From: Methanosarcina sp. UBA293
Lineage (GTDB): Archaea > Halobacteriota > Methanosarcinia > Methanosarcinales > Methanosarcinaceae
NCBI GenBank assembly: GCA_002499445.1
Contig: DALS01000038.1
Span: forward strand, 29,669-93,668
Direction of reading: 5' to 3'
DNA: 64,000 nt
Shown in pieces: positions 1-8,164 of the stretch. Under the pieces are notes generated by a model. That model saw only the letters and a program-made list of their open reading frames with translations, made no database searches and was not told the origin of the DNA. Each line of letters opens with the position of its first letter. Position 1 is the first letter of the stretch. The translations under genes were made by a program, and so were the position numbers.

Positions 1-209
1 AGATCCGGCCTTGTTCTCAGGTAGTCCTGGTGCTTTTGCATTACTTCTTCCCTGCTCCCATCCTTGCCTATTGCAAAAGGGCTTCCCCATTTCGTTGTAC
101 GGTCAATTGTTATGGTGTTCTCTTCCCCATAAATCGCCTTGTACCTCTCAAGTTCCTTGCTCTGATTTTTCCTTTTGCTTCTGACAATAGTTTTTTTGAC
201 TTCAGTCAT
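1..209 (-). CDS. DUF4326 domain protein, cut by the window edge
   Basis: The reverse strand is open from an ATG at 207-209 to the window start, giving 69 N-terminal residues without a stop. A KWGSPFAIGKDGSR stretch (about residues 41-54) matches the W-G-x-P-F-x-I-G-x-D-G-[ST]-R signature of DUF4326, a small domain of unknown function found in archaea, bacteria and phages. The first 25 residues are rich in Lys and Arg. No strong ribosome binding site precedes the ATG, and a TATA-like AT-rich stretch lies just upstream. The C-terminus is outside the window. Family call from motif memory only; the function is unknown. Confidence 0.55.
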   Translation of the reverse strand, partial: MTEVKKTIVRSKRKNQSKELERYKAIYGEENTITIDRTTKWGSPFAIGKDGSREEVMQKHQDYLRTRPD

Positions 210-413
210 ATTATCTACAGGCAAGGTTTATTTCCTAAAAAATATAAACTTTAGGTTCTGCAATTTATAAAAGTAGAGATTTTAACCGGATATATTTGAT
301 ATGTCACATTTGATATGTCACGGATTTCTATATACGCAATCAAGTACAGTAAACGCAAAATATTAACTCAGTTGGGCGAAAGTGAAATATACTTTTAACT
401 TGTCTGAGGAAGT

Positions 414-887
414 ATGCTGGTCACATCTTCTCGTAAACCATCGGCAAGGACCAGGACGCTTTGCAAGTTGCTTTCGCGGTTTATGGCTGGCAGGTGTATA
501 ACGCGCGGAAAAATGGGCATGCAGGAGCTTCTGGAATTTGCAGAGGGCAGACCTCTTATAATTATAGGAGAGTACCACGGAAACCCTGGAGAGCTAGGTT
601 TTTTCGATGAAACAGGAAAGCTTTTTTTCTCGATCAGGTTTACGGACTGGTATTCTAAGGACCTCGATTCCCACTGGTTTTCCAATGTCGAGCCTGTGCT
701 TACAGGCCAGGGAGAAATTGCGGATGCCTTTGAGACTTTTTTCCATTTTCAAAGGATTGAAAATGATAAAATTGATCAACTTCCACAAGGTTCCACTTTA
801 ATAGCAGTCTGGGAAAACGATATCGATTTTATGGATAGCGGAAAGACCCTTTTTAAACTCAATCTTCGAGGTTTTAAAAAATACTGA
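414..887 (+). CDS. Archaeal Brix domain ribosome-biogenesis protein
   Basis: A 157-residue single-domain protein that looks like the archaeal Brix (Imp4-like) family. It opens with the typical TSSRKPSARTRTLCK block (residues 4-18) and continues with RGKMGMQEL, the start of the Brix core. In eukaryotes Brix/Imp4 proteins bind rRNA during ribosome assembly, and the archaeal single-domain version is presumed to do the same. GAGGA sits 4 bases before the ATG, supporting this start. The length fits the archaeal family (about 150-190 aa). It is followed after 52 bp by pcc1, a pairing seen in other euryarchaeota, so the two are probably co-transcribed. Confidence 0.85.
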   Translation: MLVTSSRKPSARTRTLCKLLSRFMAGRCITRGKMGMQELLEFAEGRPLIIIGEYHGNPGELGFFDETGKLFFSIRFTDWYSKDLDSHWFSNVEPVLTGQGEIADAFETFFHFQRIENDKIDQLPQGSTLIAVWENDIDFMDSGKTLFKLNLRGFKKY

Positions 888-939
888 TTTCTAACTCCTA
901 TTTTATATCAGAAATAGGATTTTTTTCAGGAGGATTTCC

Positions 940-1191
940 TTGAAACTTTTCGCAGAGTTCATTTTTGAAACCGAAACTGCAGAAACAATATACAGGGCTC
1001 TCCTGCCCGAGCTTGAGGACAGTTTTTCAGAAAGGTCTGAAATAGGCTTGTCCTTTAAGGATACAAACAAGCTGATACTAAGCGTAAAAGCTGAAGATGT
1101 AGTTTCCCTTCGTTCGGCCCTGAATACCTGGTTCAGGCTTATTCAGATTGCCCAAGAAGTCCTTGAGACCACATCTGAAGCGAGTTGTTAA
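940..1191 (+). CDS. pcc1: KEOPS complex subunit Pcc1
   Basis: An 83-residue protein starting with TTG at 940, six bases after a CAGGAGG ribosome binding site (927-933), which decides this start. Size and pattern fit archaeal Pcc1: an N-terminal F-x-F-E-x-E strand, an A-E-x-I-Y-x-A-L helix, and a C-terminal helix carrying S-x-x-N-T-W-x-R-L. Pcc1 is the dimerising, tRNA-binding subunit of KEOPS, which makes N6-threonylcarbamoyladenosine (t6A) at tRNA position 37 together with Kae1, Bud32 and Cgi121. The position directly after Brix supports the call. The family is short and divergent, so the assignment rests partly on context. Confidence 0.75.
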   Translation: MKLFAEFIFETETAETIYRALLPELEDSFSERSEIGLSFKDTNKLILSVKAEDVVSLRSALNTWFRLIQIAQEVLETTSEASC

Positions 1192-1393
1192 TCTCACCGA
1201 AGCGCAATTTGGATATAAAAATTTAATAAGATTTTAAGTTCGTTTGATTCCGGTAAGCAAAAAGAGAAATTATTTAGGCATTCCGGAATTTCGGTCAAGT
1301 TTGAAGGTTTATTTCGATTAATTTTGCACTCTAAACCTCGATTTGAGCATTTCCGTCCTTTTTAAGTATTTTTACCTTTTATTTCCATATTTT

Positions 1394-1567
1394 TTAGTAA
1401 CCTTGCGCTCCAGATTTTCTTGATTTTGGGCCTTTATTTGGCCTAAAAGCCCGCTCCGGGCACTTTTTAGAATCAGTTTTCGCGCGTACCTCAAAGCCTA
1501 GGCTAAAACATTCGCCTTTTAGCTCATCAATAGCTGTATAAAATCTGCAATCTTGGCATGTAGGCAT
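1394..1567 (-). CDS. Small four-cysteine protein of unknown function
   Basis: A 57-residue protein. The ORF is open further upstream, but the ATG at 1565-1567 is preceded by GGAGGT (complement of 1578-1583) with 10-base spacing, so I use that start. The sequence begins MPTCQDC and has two more cysteines (GECFS and SKKCPE), giving a C-x2-C...C...C layout able to bind Zn or an Fe-S cluster. The C-terminus is basic (RPNKGPKSRKSG). Similar small Cys proteins are common in methanogens, but I cannot name this one. It is monocistronic on the minus strand, facing pcc1. Confidence 0.5.
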   Translation of the reverse strand: MPTCQDCRFYTAIDELKGECFSLGFEVRAKTDSKKCPERAFRPNKGPKSRKSGAQGY

Positions 1568-1895
1568 TAGGATTACTACCTCCAGATACGTGAAGGCCAT
1601 CTGGTTTTCTTCCCAGAGTGTTTGCCCGGATACAATCATGAAGCAAGAAATCGCTTCTCTTCAGACATCTTAAGTACATGGATGTATCCTCTAAATAATA
1701 TGCATCTGTAAATAAAACGTTTTTGGTAAGCGGTTAAAAAGAGGGGAGAGATATGAATTCAGCAAACCGCCAGAGGATCTCAATTACTATTTAAAGTTAT
1801 TTATACTTGCATAAAACTAAGGATTTCTACAGAGCCTTATATCTGTATATATTTATATTCACAAAACATTTGCCAGCTATTTATCGGTTCTTATG

Positions 1896-2291
1896 TCAAA
1901 AATCTCCATAACCCTCAAATTTCACATCAAGTACAGGAAGTTCGATTATTTTTCCTCCCCTATCATAACATGTCCAGCTTTGCGTATCGTAGGGACGGCC
2001 AACTATAATATGATAGTTTCCTGTTTTTGAAAAGAGGCGCCGGTCAGCTTGCGAAGGGCTGCGGTTCAGGCCCGGATGGCTGTGGACCGAACCTACAGCT
2101 TTAATATTCGGCATCATATAAAGCTTGAGAACTGCATTCGTATTACTGGACTCTGTACCAGGCAATAAAAGAACTTCAGTAATGATGCCGTTTTTTTCCT
2201 GCAAAAGTCCGGCAAATTCCTGAGGAGCCATGAATTTACTCACTTCCAGAATAAAGTTGAGGGTGTCACGGGCTATTCCCTTAATTTTCAT
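1896..2291 (-). CDS. JAMM/MPN-domain metalloprotease
   Basis: A 131-residue single-domain protein with the full JAMM zinc motif: a conserved Glu in the N-terminal part (PQEFAGLL, about residue 25) and HSHPGLNRSPSQAD (about residues 75-88), i.e. H-x-H-x7-S-x2-D. JAMM enzymes are zinc isopeptidases (Rpn11, AMSH); archaeal stand-alone members are proposed to remove small ubiquitin-like modifiers (SAMPs). All expected metal and catalytic residues are present, so it should be active. GAGGAG precedes the ATG by 11 bases. No SAMP or E1 gene lies nearby. The substrate is unknown. Confidence 0.85.
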   Translation of the reverse strand: MKIKGIARDTLNFILEVSKFMAPQEFAGLLQEKNGIITEVLLLPGTESSNTNAVLKLYMMPNIKAVGSVHSHPGLNRSPSQADRRLFSKTGNYHIIVGRPYDTQSWTCYDRGGKIIELPVLDVKFEGYGDF

Positions 2292-2613
2292 ATGAGAGTA
2301 TTCTCCTCAAAAGGTATATCATTTCTGTGGTAATGAAATGCGGATTGGATTATACTCTTTATAAATTATTAGACTAGAATAAGAAAGGATATTAATATCG
2401 AATATACATTATAGAAAAATAATCATAATTTATGTTACCACGACCTTTTGTTAATACGTCCTATTTAATTAGTCTATCCCGAAACCTCATTTAGTCTCAT
2501 TATTGCTGCAAAGATTAATTCAGATATTCCATAATATATCTATGATCAGCATATAGGGCGCTGAAGGCACATCCAGAATAAATCCTGCTAAAAAGACCAA
2601 GAAAATTATCAGG
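2292..2613. other. 322-bp AT-rich intergenic spacer
   Basis: Lies between the JAMM gene and the 3' end of the beta-helix gene. No ORF, RNA or convincing palindrome was seen. It presumably holds the JAMM promoter (minus strand). Confidence 0.5.
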
Positions 2614-4026
2614 TTATACCCAGGATGCAACTGCAGAAATCAGAGAACTAATAAAAGATTTGTTTTCTATATCCTGATCTTTAATCTCATTCTTAGAAGT
2701 ACGATTGGAAGAATTAACTGGTAAATGATCTACATCTGAATTCCCAATATTACCTCTCAAAGTATTATTATTTGACCTAGCAAACTCAAAGTCATATCTC
2801 CTGTTCGAATTTGCAATATTATTAATTAAAGTGTTATTCGAACCTCCTAAGTCAATTCCTGCATACTCGTTTGAATTTGCAATATTATTGTTTAGCAAGC
2901 TGTTACTACAATTGAATAATTTAATTCCACCACCATTGTGATTTGCAATATTTCCATTTACTTTATTTTGTATAGAAGAACTCAAAGTTATGCCGTTATC
3001 TTTATTAAAATTTGCCGTGTTGTTATTCAATTCAGTATTTGTTGATTCATGAACATCAAATCCAACGATATTAGAATTTGCCACGTTGTTACTTAAATAA
3101 TTATCAGTGGATTTAACTATTCCAATGCCAATAATATTATTAACTGCAATATTATTCAACCCGGTGTTATTATCTGAGTTAAACAGAATGATTCCAACGG
3201 CGTTATTTGATAGGATGTTGCTGTCAAACCTTGAACTGCTTGTATTATGTAAAAAAATACTATGGGAGTTATTTTGGAGAACCTGATCTTTTATTGACAT
3301 GTTCTGGCAGTTGATACAGTAAATAACCCCAGCATTTGAGGCAGAATTTAAAGTAGCATTCGAAACATTTACAAGATAATAGATAGGTTTTCCATTTACA
3401 GTATTGGTAATATCGATATTGTTCTGCATACTAGCATTTTCATACCCAGTATAAATCTCAAAATTATATGTATTGTTGACCATTGTGTTATTAATAAGCG
3501 TATTGTTGCTTGCAAGCTCACTGTCATCTGGAGTCAATCGGATTCCCGCCCAGTTATTGTCTGATGCTGTGTTATTGATCAGTATATTATTTCTAGCAGC
3601 ATTCCAGAGATGGATTCCTATCCCATTAGCCTGTAAATGGTTGTTTGCAATAGTGTTATATTGCACATTGTCCAGATAAATTCCACTTGTTGAGCTGGAA
3701 TTTCTCAAACCAAACCCTTTGATAGTCACGTTGTTCGCAGTTACATGCAAAACATGATCATATGGATGAAAAGCCTGAATTATTGTATCTTCCGGATTTC
3801 CCGATTTTGAGATTACTGCTAACTTCTTATCTATGTCTACGTTTTCGATGTATGTTCCTTTATTAACAAGTATCGTGTCTCCATCGACAGAGTTGTTTAC
3901 AGCTTGCTGTATAGAGGTATAATTTTCATTTCCACTGTTACCAACAGTTATCGTATCTGCCGCAACGACATTTGCGTTTATTAATAGAAAAGAAAGCGCG
4001 ATAATGGAATAGGTTTTAATTTTCAT
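2614..4026 (-). CDS. Secreted NosD-like right-handed beta-helix repeat protein
   Basis: About 470 residues. The ORF extends upstream, but the ATG at 4024-4026 follows GAAGGTGG (complement of 4031-4038) and begins a clean signal peptide (MKIKTYSIIALSFLLINANVV, cleavage near VVA-AD). The mature part opens with a CASH-type segment (SIQQAVNNSVDGDTILVNKGTY) and then repeats N-N-x-x-x-x-N-x-[AI]-x-x-[NS] units about every 22-24 residues, the hallmark of NosD/CASH parallel beta-helix proteins. The repeats are very Asn-rich. No C-terminal membrane anchor or PGF-type sorting signal is visible, so it may be released. In Methanosarcina such proteins are taken to be surface-layer or polysaccharide-acting; the substrate is unknown. 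Confidence 0.8.
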   Translation of the reverse strand: MKIKTYSIIALSFLLINANVVAADTITVGNSGNENYTSIQQAVNNSVDGDTILVNKGTYIENVDIDKKLAVISKSGNPEDTIIQAFHPYDHVLHVTANNVTIKGFGLRNSSSTSGIYLDNVQYNTIANNHLQANGIGIHLWNAARNNILINNTASDNNWAGIRLTPDDSELASNNTLINNTMVNNTYNFEIYTGYENASMQNNIDITNTVNGKPIYYLVNVSNATLNSASNAGVIYCINCQNMSIKDQVLQNNSHSIFLHNTSSSRFDSNILSNNAVGIILFNSDNNTGLNNIAVNNIIGIGIVKSTDNYLSNNVANSNIVGFDVHESTNTELNNNTANFNKDNGITLSSSIQNKVNGNIANHNGGGIKLFNCSNSLLNNNIANSNEYAGIDLGGSNNTLINNIANSNRRYDFEFARSNNNTLRGNIGNSDVDHLPVNSSNRTSKNEIKDQDIENKSFISSLISAVASWV

Positions 4027-4210
4027 TAGGCCACCTTCTCGGTAGTTCATTATTGATTTGTTTATATTTTATAACACCTGTATTTCTATTACTGAACTTC
4101 ATTTTCTTCTCTTTAATTTTTATCTCACGTAGTGGCGGAAAAAATATAATTGGAAGAGAGCTCATCTTAAAACCCAAAATTGCTTTTCTAAACCCCATAT
4201 TCAAAAATAA

Positions 4211-4921
4211 TCAATCGAACATCTTTTTTAGAAACTGAGGCTTTATTGAAAAACACGGAAATAGCGAATTGCCCTTTTCTTTTTTCCCCTTGTTTAAGCC
4301 ATCAACCTTGCCTTCTTCATTAGACATATAATAGGACTTTGCAATCAATTTTTTCAGCGCTGGTGTTTCTTCAGTGAGATTCGTCATTCCTCTGATTCCG
4401 TAATAGGCTATAAAATAATCTTCTCTCTCTTTAAGGAAAGGTCTCTTGTACACTAGAAAATATCCTGAAGTTTCAGGACTTTCATACCTCGTTGTATTAA
4501 AAGAGTGAGGACAAAAAATGGGTTTCCAGGAATTTTCAGCTTCAAGCCTTTCAGCTACCTCTTGAAGTTCTGTACTAATATTTATTTCCTGTTGAGACAG
4601 ATTACCATTCTCTTCCAGATAAAGATAAAGTACATCTTCTGCTTTTAAAAATTCAGATTCATCTTCAAAGTACCAGACATTTATAAATTTTCCTCCAGAG
4701 TAGTTTCCTGCATTACAGTAAGGAGAAATCTCCGGAAAAGACGAAATACAGCTCTGTACATTTCCTCTCCAGGCTCCAGGGATGTACCATCCCGGCATTG
4801 CCTTTGGAGAGGGCAGTCCTGGGCCTATCCGAATGAAATCAAGCACAAGCCATACTCCAATAAAGATAACCATGAAAAATATTAGAAAAGCTATTTTTTT
4901 ATTCACTTTCTTGTAGAACAT
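4211..4921 (-). CDS. Membrane-anchored protein of unknown function
   Basis: 236 residues with one strong N-terminal transmembrane helix (about residues 8-28) after a short Lys-rich cytoplasmic end, so the rest is probably outside the cell. The outer part has four Cys (SCISS, YCNAG, FCPHS, PCFSI) and several N-x-[ST] sequons (NYS, NLS, NIS, NTT, NLT), consistent with an exported glycoprotein. A GGAG site lies 9 bases before the ATG. It is followed on the same strand, after 184 bp, by the beta-helix gene. I do not recognise a family. Confidence 0.55.
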   Translation of the reverse strand: MFYKKVNKKIAFLIFFMVIFIGVWLVLDFIRIGPGLPSPKAMPGWYIPGAWRGNVQSCISSFPEISPYCNAGNYSGGKFINVWYFEDESEFLKAEDVLYLYLEENGNLSQQEINISTELQEVAERLEAENSWKPIFCPHSFNTTRYESPETSGYFLVYKRPFLKEREDYFIAYYGIRGMTNLTEETPALKKLIAKSYYMSNEEGKVDGLNKGKKEKGNSLFPCFSIKPQFLKKMFD

Positions 4922-5684
4922 TTGCCTGCTCCAAGTTCAATATAATAAAGACGCTTTGCCTTCGGTTTATATAAAAGTTCACAGGAAGCCTTCAATTTCC
5001 TGGAGCTCCCATATAGTAAGAAAAATTTGACTTTCTCCATAAACTGTATGAATTTTTTGTTATAAAGTATTTATGGCAAAGTTTAATAACTGTGTGATGG
5101 AACCTGGCTCTTAAGTCAAAGAATATACTCAGAAACAGACAACCAAGATAATTATTCAACCTATCTAAAATTAGCTTGTTGACATTGATTTTGACATAGC
5201 AGATGAGTATAGTTACTATAGTCAAGGACCAAAATTTCTTCACCAATTTTAAGTGAAAGGTTAACCACGGAAAGTACGGAAGACACGGAATAAAGGAAAT
5301 AGGGGTACAATTCTTCCGTGCTTTCCGTGTCGTCGGTGGTTATAAAGTAAGTGCAAATATTTACATTGAGGACTATAAATTACGAAAGAAGAAAAAAATC
5401 AATAACCGACAATTATAGAATTCAACTCACGGAAGTTTTTCTATTGAATTTTAAGCAGTTATTTCAAAAAAGAAAATAAAAATAGTAAATAAACACATAG
5501 CCATTTTTCTCGGGGTCCGCAGACATCGATTTAAATAAGTGTTTATGCCGGGTTGAGAATGGTTACCTTTTCTAATTGTAAAGGTTTTCACTGATTTTGT
5601 AAAAAACCCAGATTTTTTGTAACAGAACCCTTCATACAAATATTCGTAATTATCTATAGTCGTGAAGTTAATTAATGCAATATT
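4922..5684. other. 763-bp intergenic region without a supported gene
   Basis: AT-rich. Two short minus-strand ORFs (4992-5246 and 5451-5639) have no ribosome binding site and no recognisable sequence, so I do not call them. The only clear structure is the imperfect inverted repeat at 5262-5342. Confidence 0.6.
5262..5342. repeat. Imperfect inverted repeat built from CACGGAA units
   Basis: Left arm 5262-5290 and right arm 5314-5342 are inverted copies agreeing at 22 of 29 positions by hand alignment, with a 23-base loop. Each arm contains two to three GGAAAG/CACGGAA units. GC content is higher than the surrounding DNA. It could be a short intergenic repeat element or a transcript-end hairpin. 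Confidence 0.6.
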
Positions 5685-6392
5685 TCATGAGATAATGCTG
5701 TTTTTTTTGTTGCAGCAATTATGAGCGTTACTATATTCATCATCATTTTGTGAAAGCCACTCCTGGACGCTTGCCTCCAAACGCACAGCTTTAAAGCCAT
5801 GAGCTCTTAATATCTCCACTGCCTCTACAGACAGTAAGCAGCAACGGCCACGGCAATAAGCAACAATTTCCTGATTTATAGGTAAAGTAGCTAAATGCTT
5901 TTCCAAATCTTCTATAGGAATAGAATTAGCTCCTGGAATGTGCATCATCTCATATTCTTCTTTCGGCCTTACATCAATTAAAGTCACATTGCCTTTTTTC
6001 ATTCTGACAATGAGTTCACTCATTTTTATTTGTTCTATATTATCTCTGTTAGTGTAAATTTCCTCCCGAAGCTTTTGAAGCTCCGTAATACGTTTTTCGG
6101 CTAAAAGCTGTAAAGATAGGATGAAATTCCCCACCATTCGATCCGCCAATTTGTAATATGAGTAAACTCCACGCTTCTCATACTCTACCAGCCTAGATTC
6201 AAGCAGAGTTTGCAGATGCTGGGATGTATTTGCAACACTCATATCCGTTTCACGGGCGATTGTTTCGACCGTTTTGGATCCCTGCATCAAAATGTCCAAT
6301 ATCTCCAACCTTCGAGGACTTGAAATAGCCTTTCCGATTCTGGCGATCTGCGCATAAACGCTATCTTTAAATATACGGGTTTCTTTTTCCAT
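5685..6392 (-). CDS. ArsR-family regulator fused to a rhodanese domain
   Basis: 235 residues from the ATG at 6390-6392, chosen because CAGGAAG lies 5 bases upstream; longer in-frame starts at 6443 and 6470 lack a binding site and the latter abuts the palindrome. Residues about 12-90 form an ArsR winged helix (SSPRRLEILDIL, then TSQHLQTLLESRLVEYEKRG). Residues about 125-215 are a rhodanese domain (LIDVRPKEEYEMMHIPGA) with an active-site loop YCRGRCCLLS whose Cys could carry a persulfide. The tail adds a CC pair. ArsR-rhodanese fusions occur in bacteria and archaea and probably sense sulfur or thiol stress. It is divergent from the CcdA-like gene at 6673, with a palindromic operator between. 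Confidence 0.85.
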   Translation of the reverse strand: MEKETRIFKDSVYAQIARIGKAISSPRRLEILDILMQGSKTVETIARETDMSVANTSQHLQTLLESRLVEYEKRGVYSYYKLADRMVGNFILSLQLLAEKRITELQKLREEIYTNRDNIEQIKMSELIVRMKKGNVTLIDVRPKEEYEMMHIPGANSIPIEDLEKHLATLPINQEIVAYCRGRCCLLSVEAVEILRAHGFKAVRLEASVQEWLSQNDDEYSNAHNCCNKKNSIIS

Positions 6393-6470
6393 AAAAACTT
6401 CCTGATTTATCTCGTTTTTTATATATTCTAAGTCGTAATTCATCGTTATGCTAAAATACAATTTTACCAT

Positions 6471-6512
6471 ATGATTTAAATATTCAATTGATCAATTGAA
6501 TATTTAAATCAT
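6471..6512. promoter_or_regulatory. Perfect 42-bp palindrome, probable operator
   Basis: Bases 6471-6491 are the exact reverse complement of 6492-6512; the core is CAATTGATCAATTG. It sits between the divergent ArsR-rhodanese gene and CcdA-like gene, as expected for a dimeric winged-helix repressor. With 21-bp arms there is room for two adjacent dimers. Binding by the neighbouring regulator is inferred. Confidence 0.8.
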
Positions 6513-6672
6513 GCAGGTCCTAAATGGGATGCTGCCATCAGATCCTAAATATCGTACGCTAAGACTTTACCATCTGAAATCTAGACAAGTACGAAATTTA
6601 GGATTTTCTGGTTGCGCCCTAAATGAGATAGATTCACAGTTGGATACGGAATTAATCTAATAGGATGAGCTT

Positions 6673-7341
6673 ATGACAGCAACATTTGACCCTTCTGTAA
6701 CTGGTATATTTGTTTTTGGACTACTAGCAGGTATTTGCCCATGTAATAGCGTGTTATGCTTAGGATTAATAGGTTACCTTACAAGCGGAAAAACAAACTT
6801 ATCACTTTCGAACATACTTAAACTAGTTTTCTCATTTTCAATAGGCACTGTGCTGGTACTATTGCCGCTTGGATTTATTGCTGGATACATTGGTAAATAT
6901 ATATTGTTTTTAAATAGTGCAATCGCTTGGACAATTGGTGGTATATTAATGATTACAATGGGATTACAACTGTTACATGTTTACAAACCACCAATACGAA
7001 ACATATACAATTTTTTTAAATTACCTAACTCTTACACAATAATGGGAGCATTTTTACTTGGGCTTTCTTTTGGGGCAATTACAATAGGTAGAGGTGCTCC
7101 GATGCTAATAATTGTGTTAACTTATATAGGATTGTATCAAACGCCGCTTCAAGGGATACTTACTATGTTAATATACGCTGTTGGTCTAAGTATTCCTCTT
7201 ATGGTGATCAGCTCTATTGGTGGTTCAATAGGTAAAAAAATTAAGGAAACCACCAGAATGAGTGGTGACCTCATGGATAGAGTTATAGGAGTATCAATTA
7301 TAATAATTGGCCTTTATTTCCTATATCTAGCCACACAATAA
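6673..7341 (+). CDS. CcdA/DsbD-like polytopic membrane protein
   Basis: 222 residues with about six hydrophobic segments. It resembles the CcdA/DsbD transmembrane domain, which carries electrons from cytoplasmic thioredoxin across the membrane. The first half has GICPCNSVLC (about residues 20-29) in place of the usual S-P-C-x-x-P motif. At the equivalent place in the second half, GRGAPML, the expected second Cys is absent. It may therefore act as a transporter rather than a thiol shuttle, or use the Cys pair within its first half. The palindrome 160 bp upstream and the divergent regulator suggest thiol- or sulfur-responsive expression. No thioredoxin gene is adjacent. Confidence 0.7.
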   Translation: MTATFDPSVTGIFVFGLLAGICPCNSVLCLGLIGYLTSGKTNLSLSNILKLVFSFSIGTVLVLLPLGFIAGYIGKYILFLNSAIAWTIGGILMITMGLQLLHVYKPPIRNIYNFFKLPNSYTIMGAFLLGLSFGAITIGRGAPMLIIVLTYIGLYQTPLQGILTMLIYAVGLSIPLMVISSIGGSIGKKIKETTRMSGDLMDRVIGVSIIIIGLYFLYLATQ

Positions 7342-7726
7342 GTCAACTCTTTGTCAATTTGAGTAAATAATTTAAAGTCATTTTACAAATGTGACATATA
7401 AGATACGAGAAGAAATTTAATATGAAAGATAACATTCAGAATTTACTTATCACTTTGGTTTGATCAGCTTTAAGCTAGAGAATTAATTTTACTAATCAAA
7501 TTGCGGGCGGCTCGGTTATTCGGAAGCAGATGATTAAGTATCCTTTAACACGGTTTCCTAAACATATGTGATTGAAATTTTGATCTCAGTTTCCTATCAG
7601 ATTTGCTATCTCCATACAAGGAAGCTATGGTTTTAGATATTTAAAGAGAAAAACGAAGAGGCGAGGATTCACCTCATCCCTATCTTAAGGTCAGGGTATT
7701 CGTGACCCTCTGCGCTCCCTTGTAAT
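7342..7726. other. Intergenic spacer between convergent genes
   Basis: Lies between the CcdA-like gene and the end of the fpo operon. No ORF, RNA or repeat was recognised apart from the hairpin at 7727-7747. Confidence 0.5.
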
Positions 7727-7747
7727 AAAGCCGCAAAATGCAGCTTT
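7727..7747 (-). terminator. Hairpin after fpoO, possible fpo operon terminator
   Basis: An 8-bp stem with one mismatch (7727-7734 with 7740-7747) and a 5-base loop starts 8 bases after the fpoO stop. No long U-tract follows on the minus strand, so it may be an RNA-stabilising 3' hairpin rather than a true terminator. Confidence 0.4.
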
Positions 7748-7755
7748 ACTTAAAC

Positions 7756-8151
7756 TCAATGCTCATGCACATGTTCGTGCCCGTGTATACGACCCTCTTC
7801 ATGGGCTTCCTCAAGCTGTTCTCTTTTGAACTTTATATAAGCCTCATTGATGGATTCCAGGCATTTTGAGCAAACCGAAACATCTTTTTTTACGATCCCT
7901 TTTGAAAAATCGGGGACCTGAAGTTCAACAGGAGTTACACCGCCTTTTTTTCCACAAAGAGAGCACTTGCCTCTCCTGCATATGGTTTCATTTTTGCCTT
8001 TGTTGATGTAAGTTTTCTGGGCGGAATCGAGACAGGTCTCACAGAGCCCTTTCCAGACACCCTCAGGATAGGCAAATTTGAGGAGGGGAGGAAAAGTTCG
8101 GACCGGGATAACGGTCGGGATTCCTTTTCCACAAAGATCACAATCTGTCAT
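7756..8151 (-). CDS. fpoO: F420H2 dehydrogenase subunit FpoO
   Basis: 131 residues, last gene of the fpo operon. It has four Cys pairs (CDLC, CETC, CSLC, CSKC) that look like metal- or Fe-S-binding knuckles, and ends in a His-rich tail (HEEGRIHGHEHVHEH). FpoO is specific to the methanosarcinal enzyme and has no counterpart in bacterial complex I. Its role is not settled; attachment of the input module or an extra redox or metal site has been suggested. AAGGAGG lies 8 bases before the ATG, a strong site. It starts 13 bp after fpoN. Soluble, with no membrane segment. Confidence 0.9.
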   Translation of the reverse strand: MTDCDLCGKGIPTVIPVRTFPPLLKFAYPEGVWKGLCETCLDSAQKTYINKGKNETICRRGKCSLCGKKGGVTPVELQVPDFSKGIVKKDVSVCSKCLESINEAYIKFKREQLEEAHEEGRIHGHEHVHEH

Positions 8152-8164
8152 TTCTCATACCTCC

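Noticed and set aside
30..254. 74-codon plus-strand ORF at the window start
   Set aside because: It is the shadow of the DUF4326 gene on the opposite strand, which has a recognisable motif.
4992..5246. 84-codon minus-strand ORF
   Set aside because: No ribosome binding site, no domain, AT-driven composition, and it overlaps no conserved element.
5451..5639. 62-codon minus-strand ORF
   Set aside because: No binding site and no recognisable sequence; likely chance.
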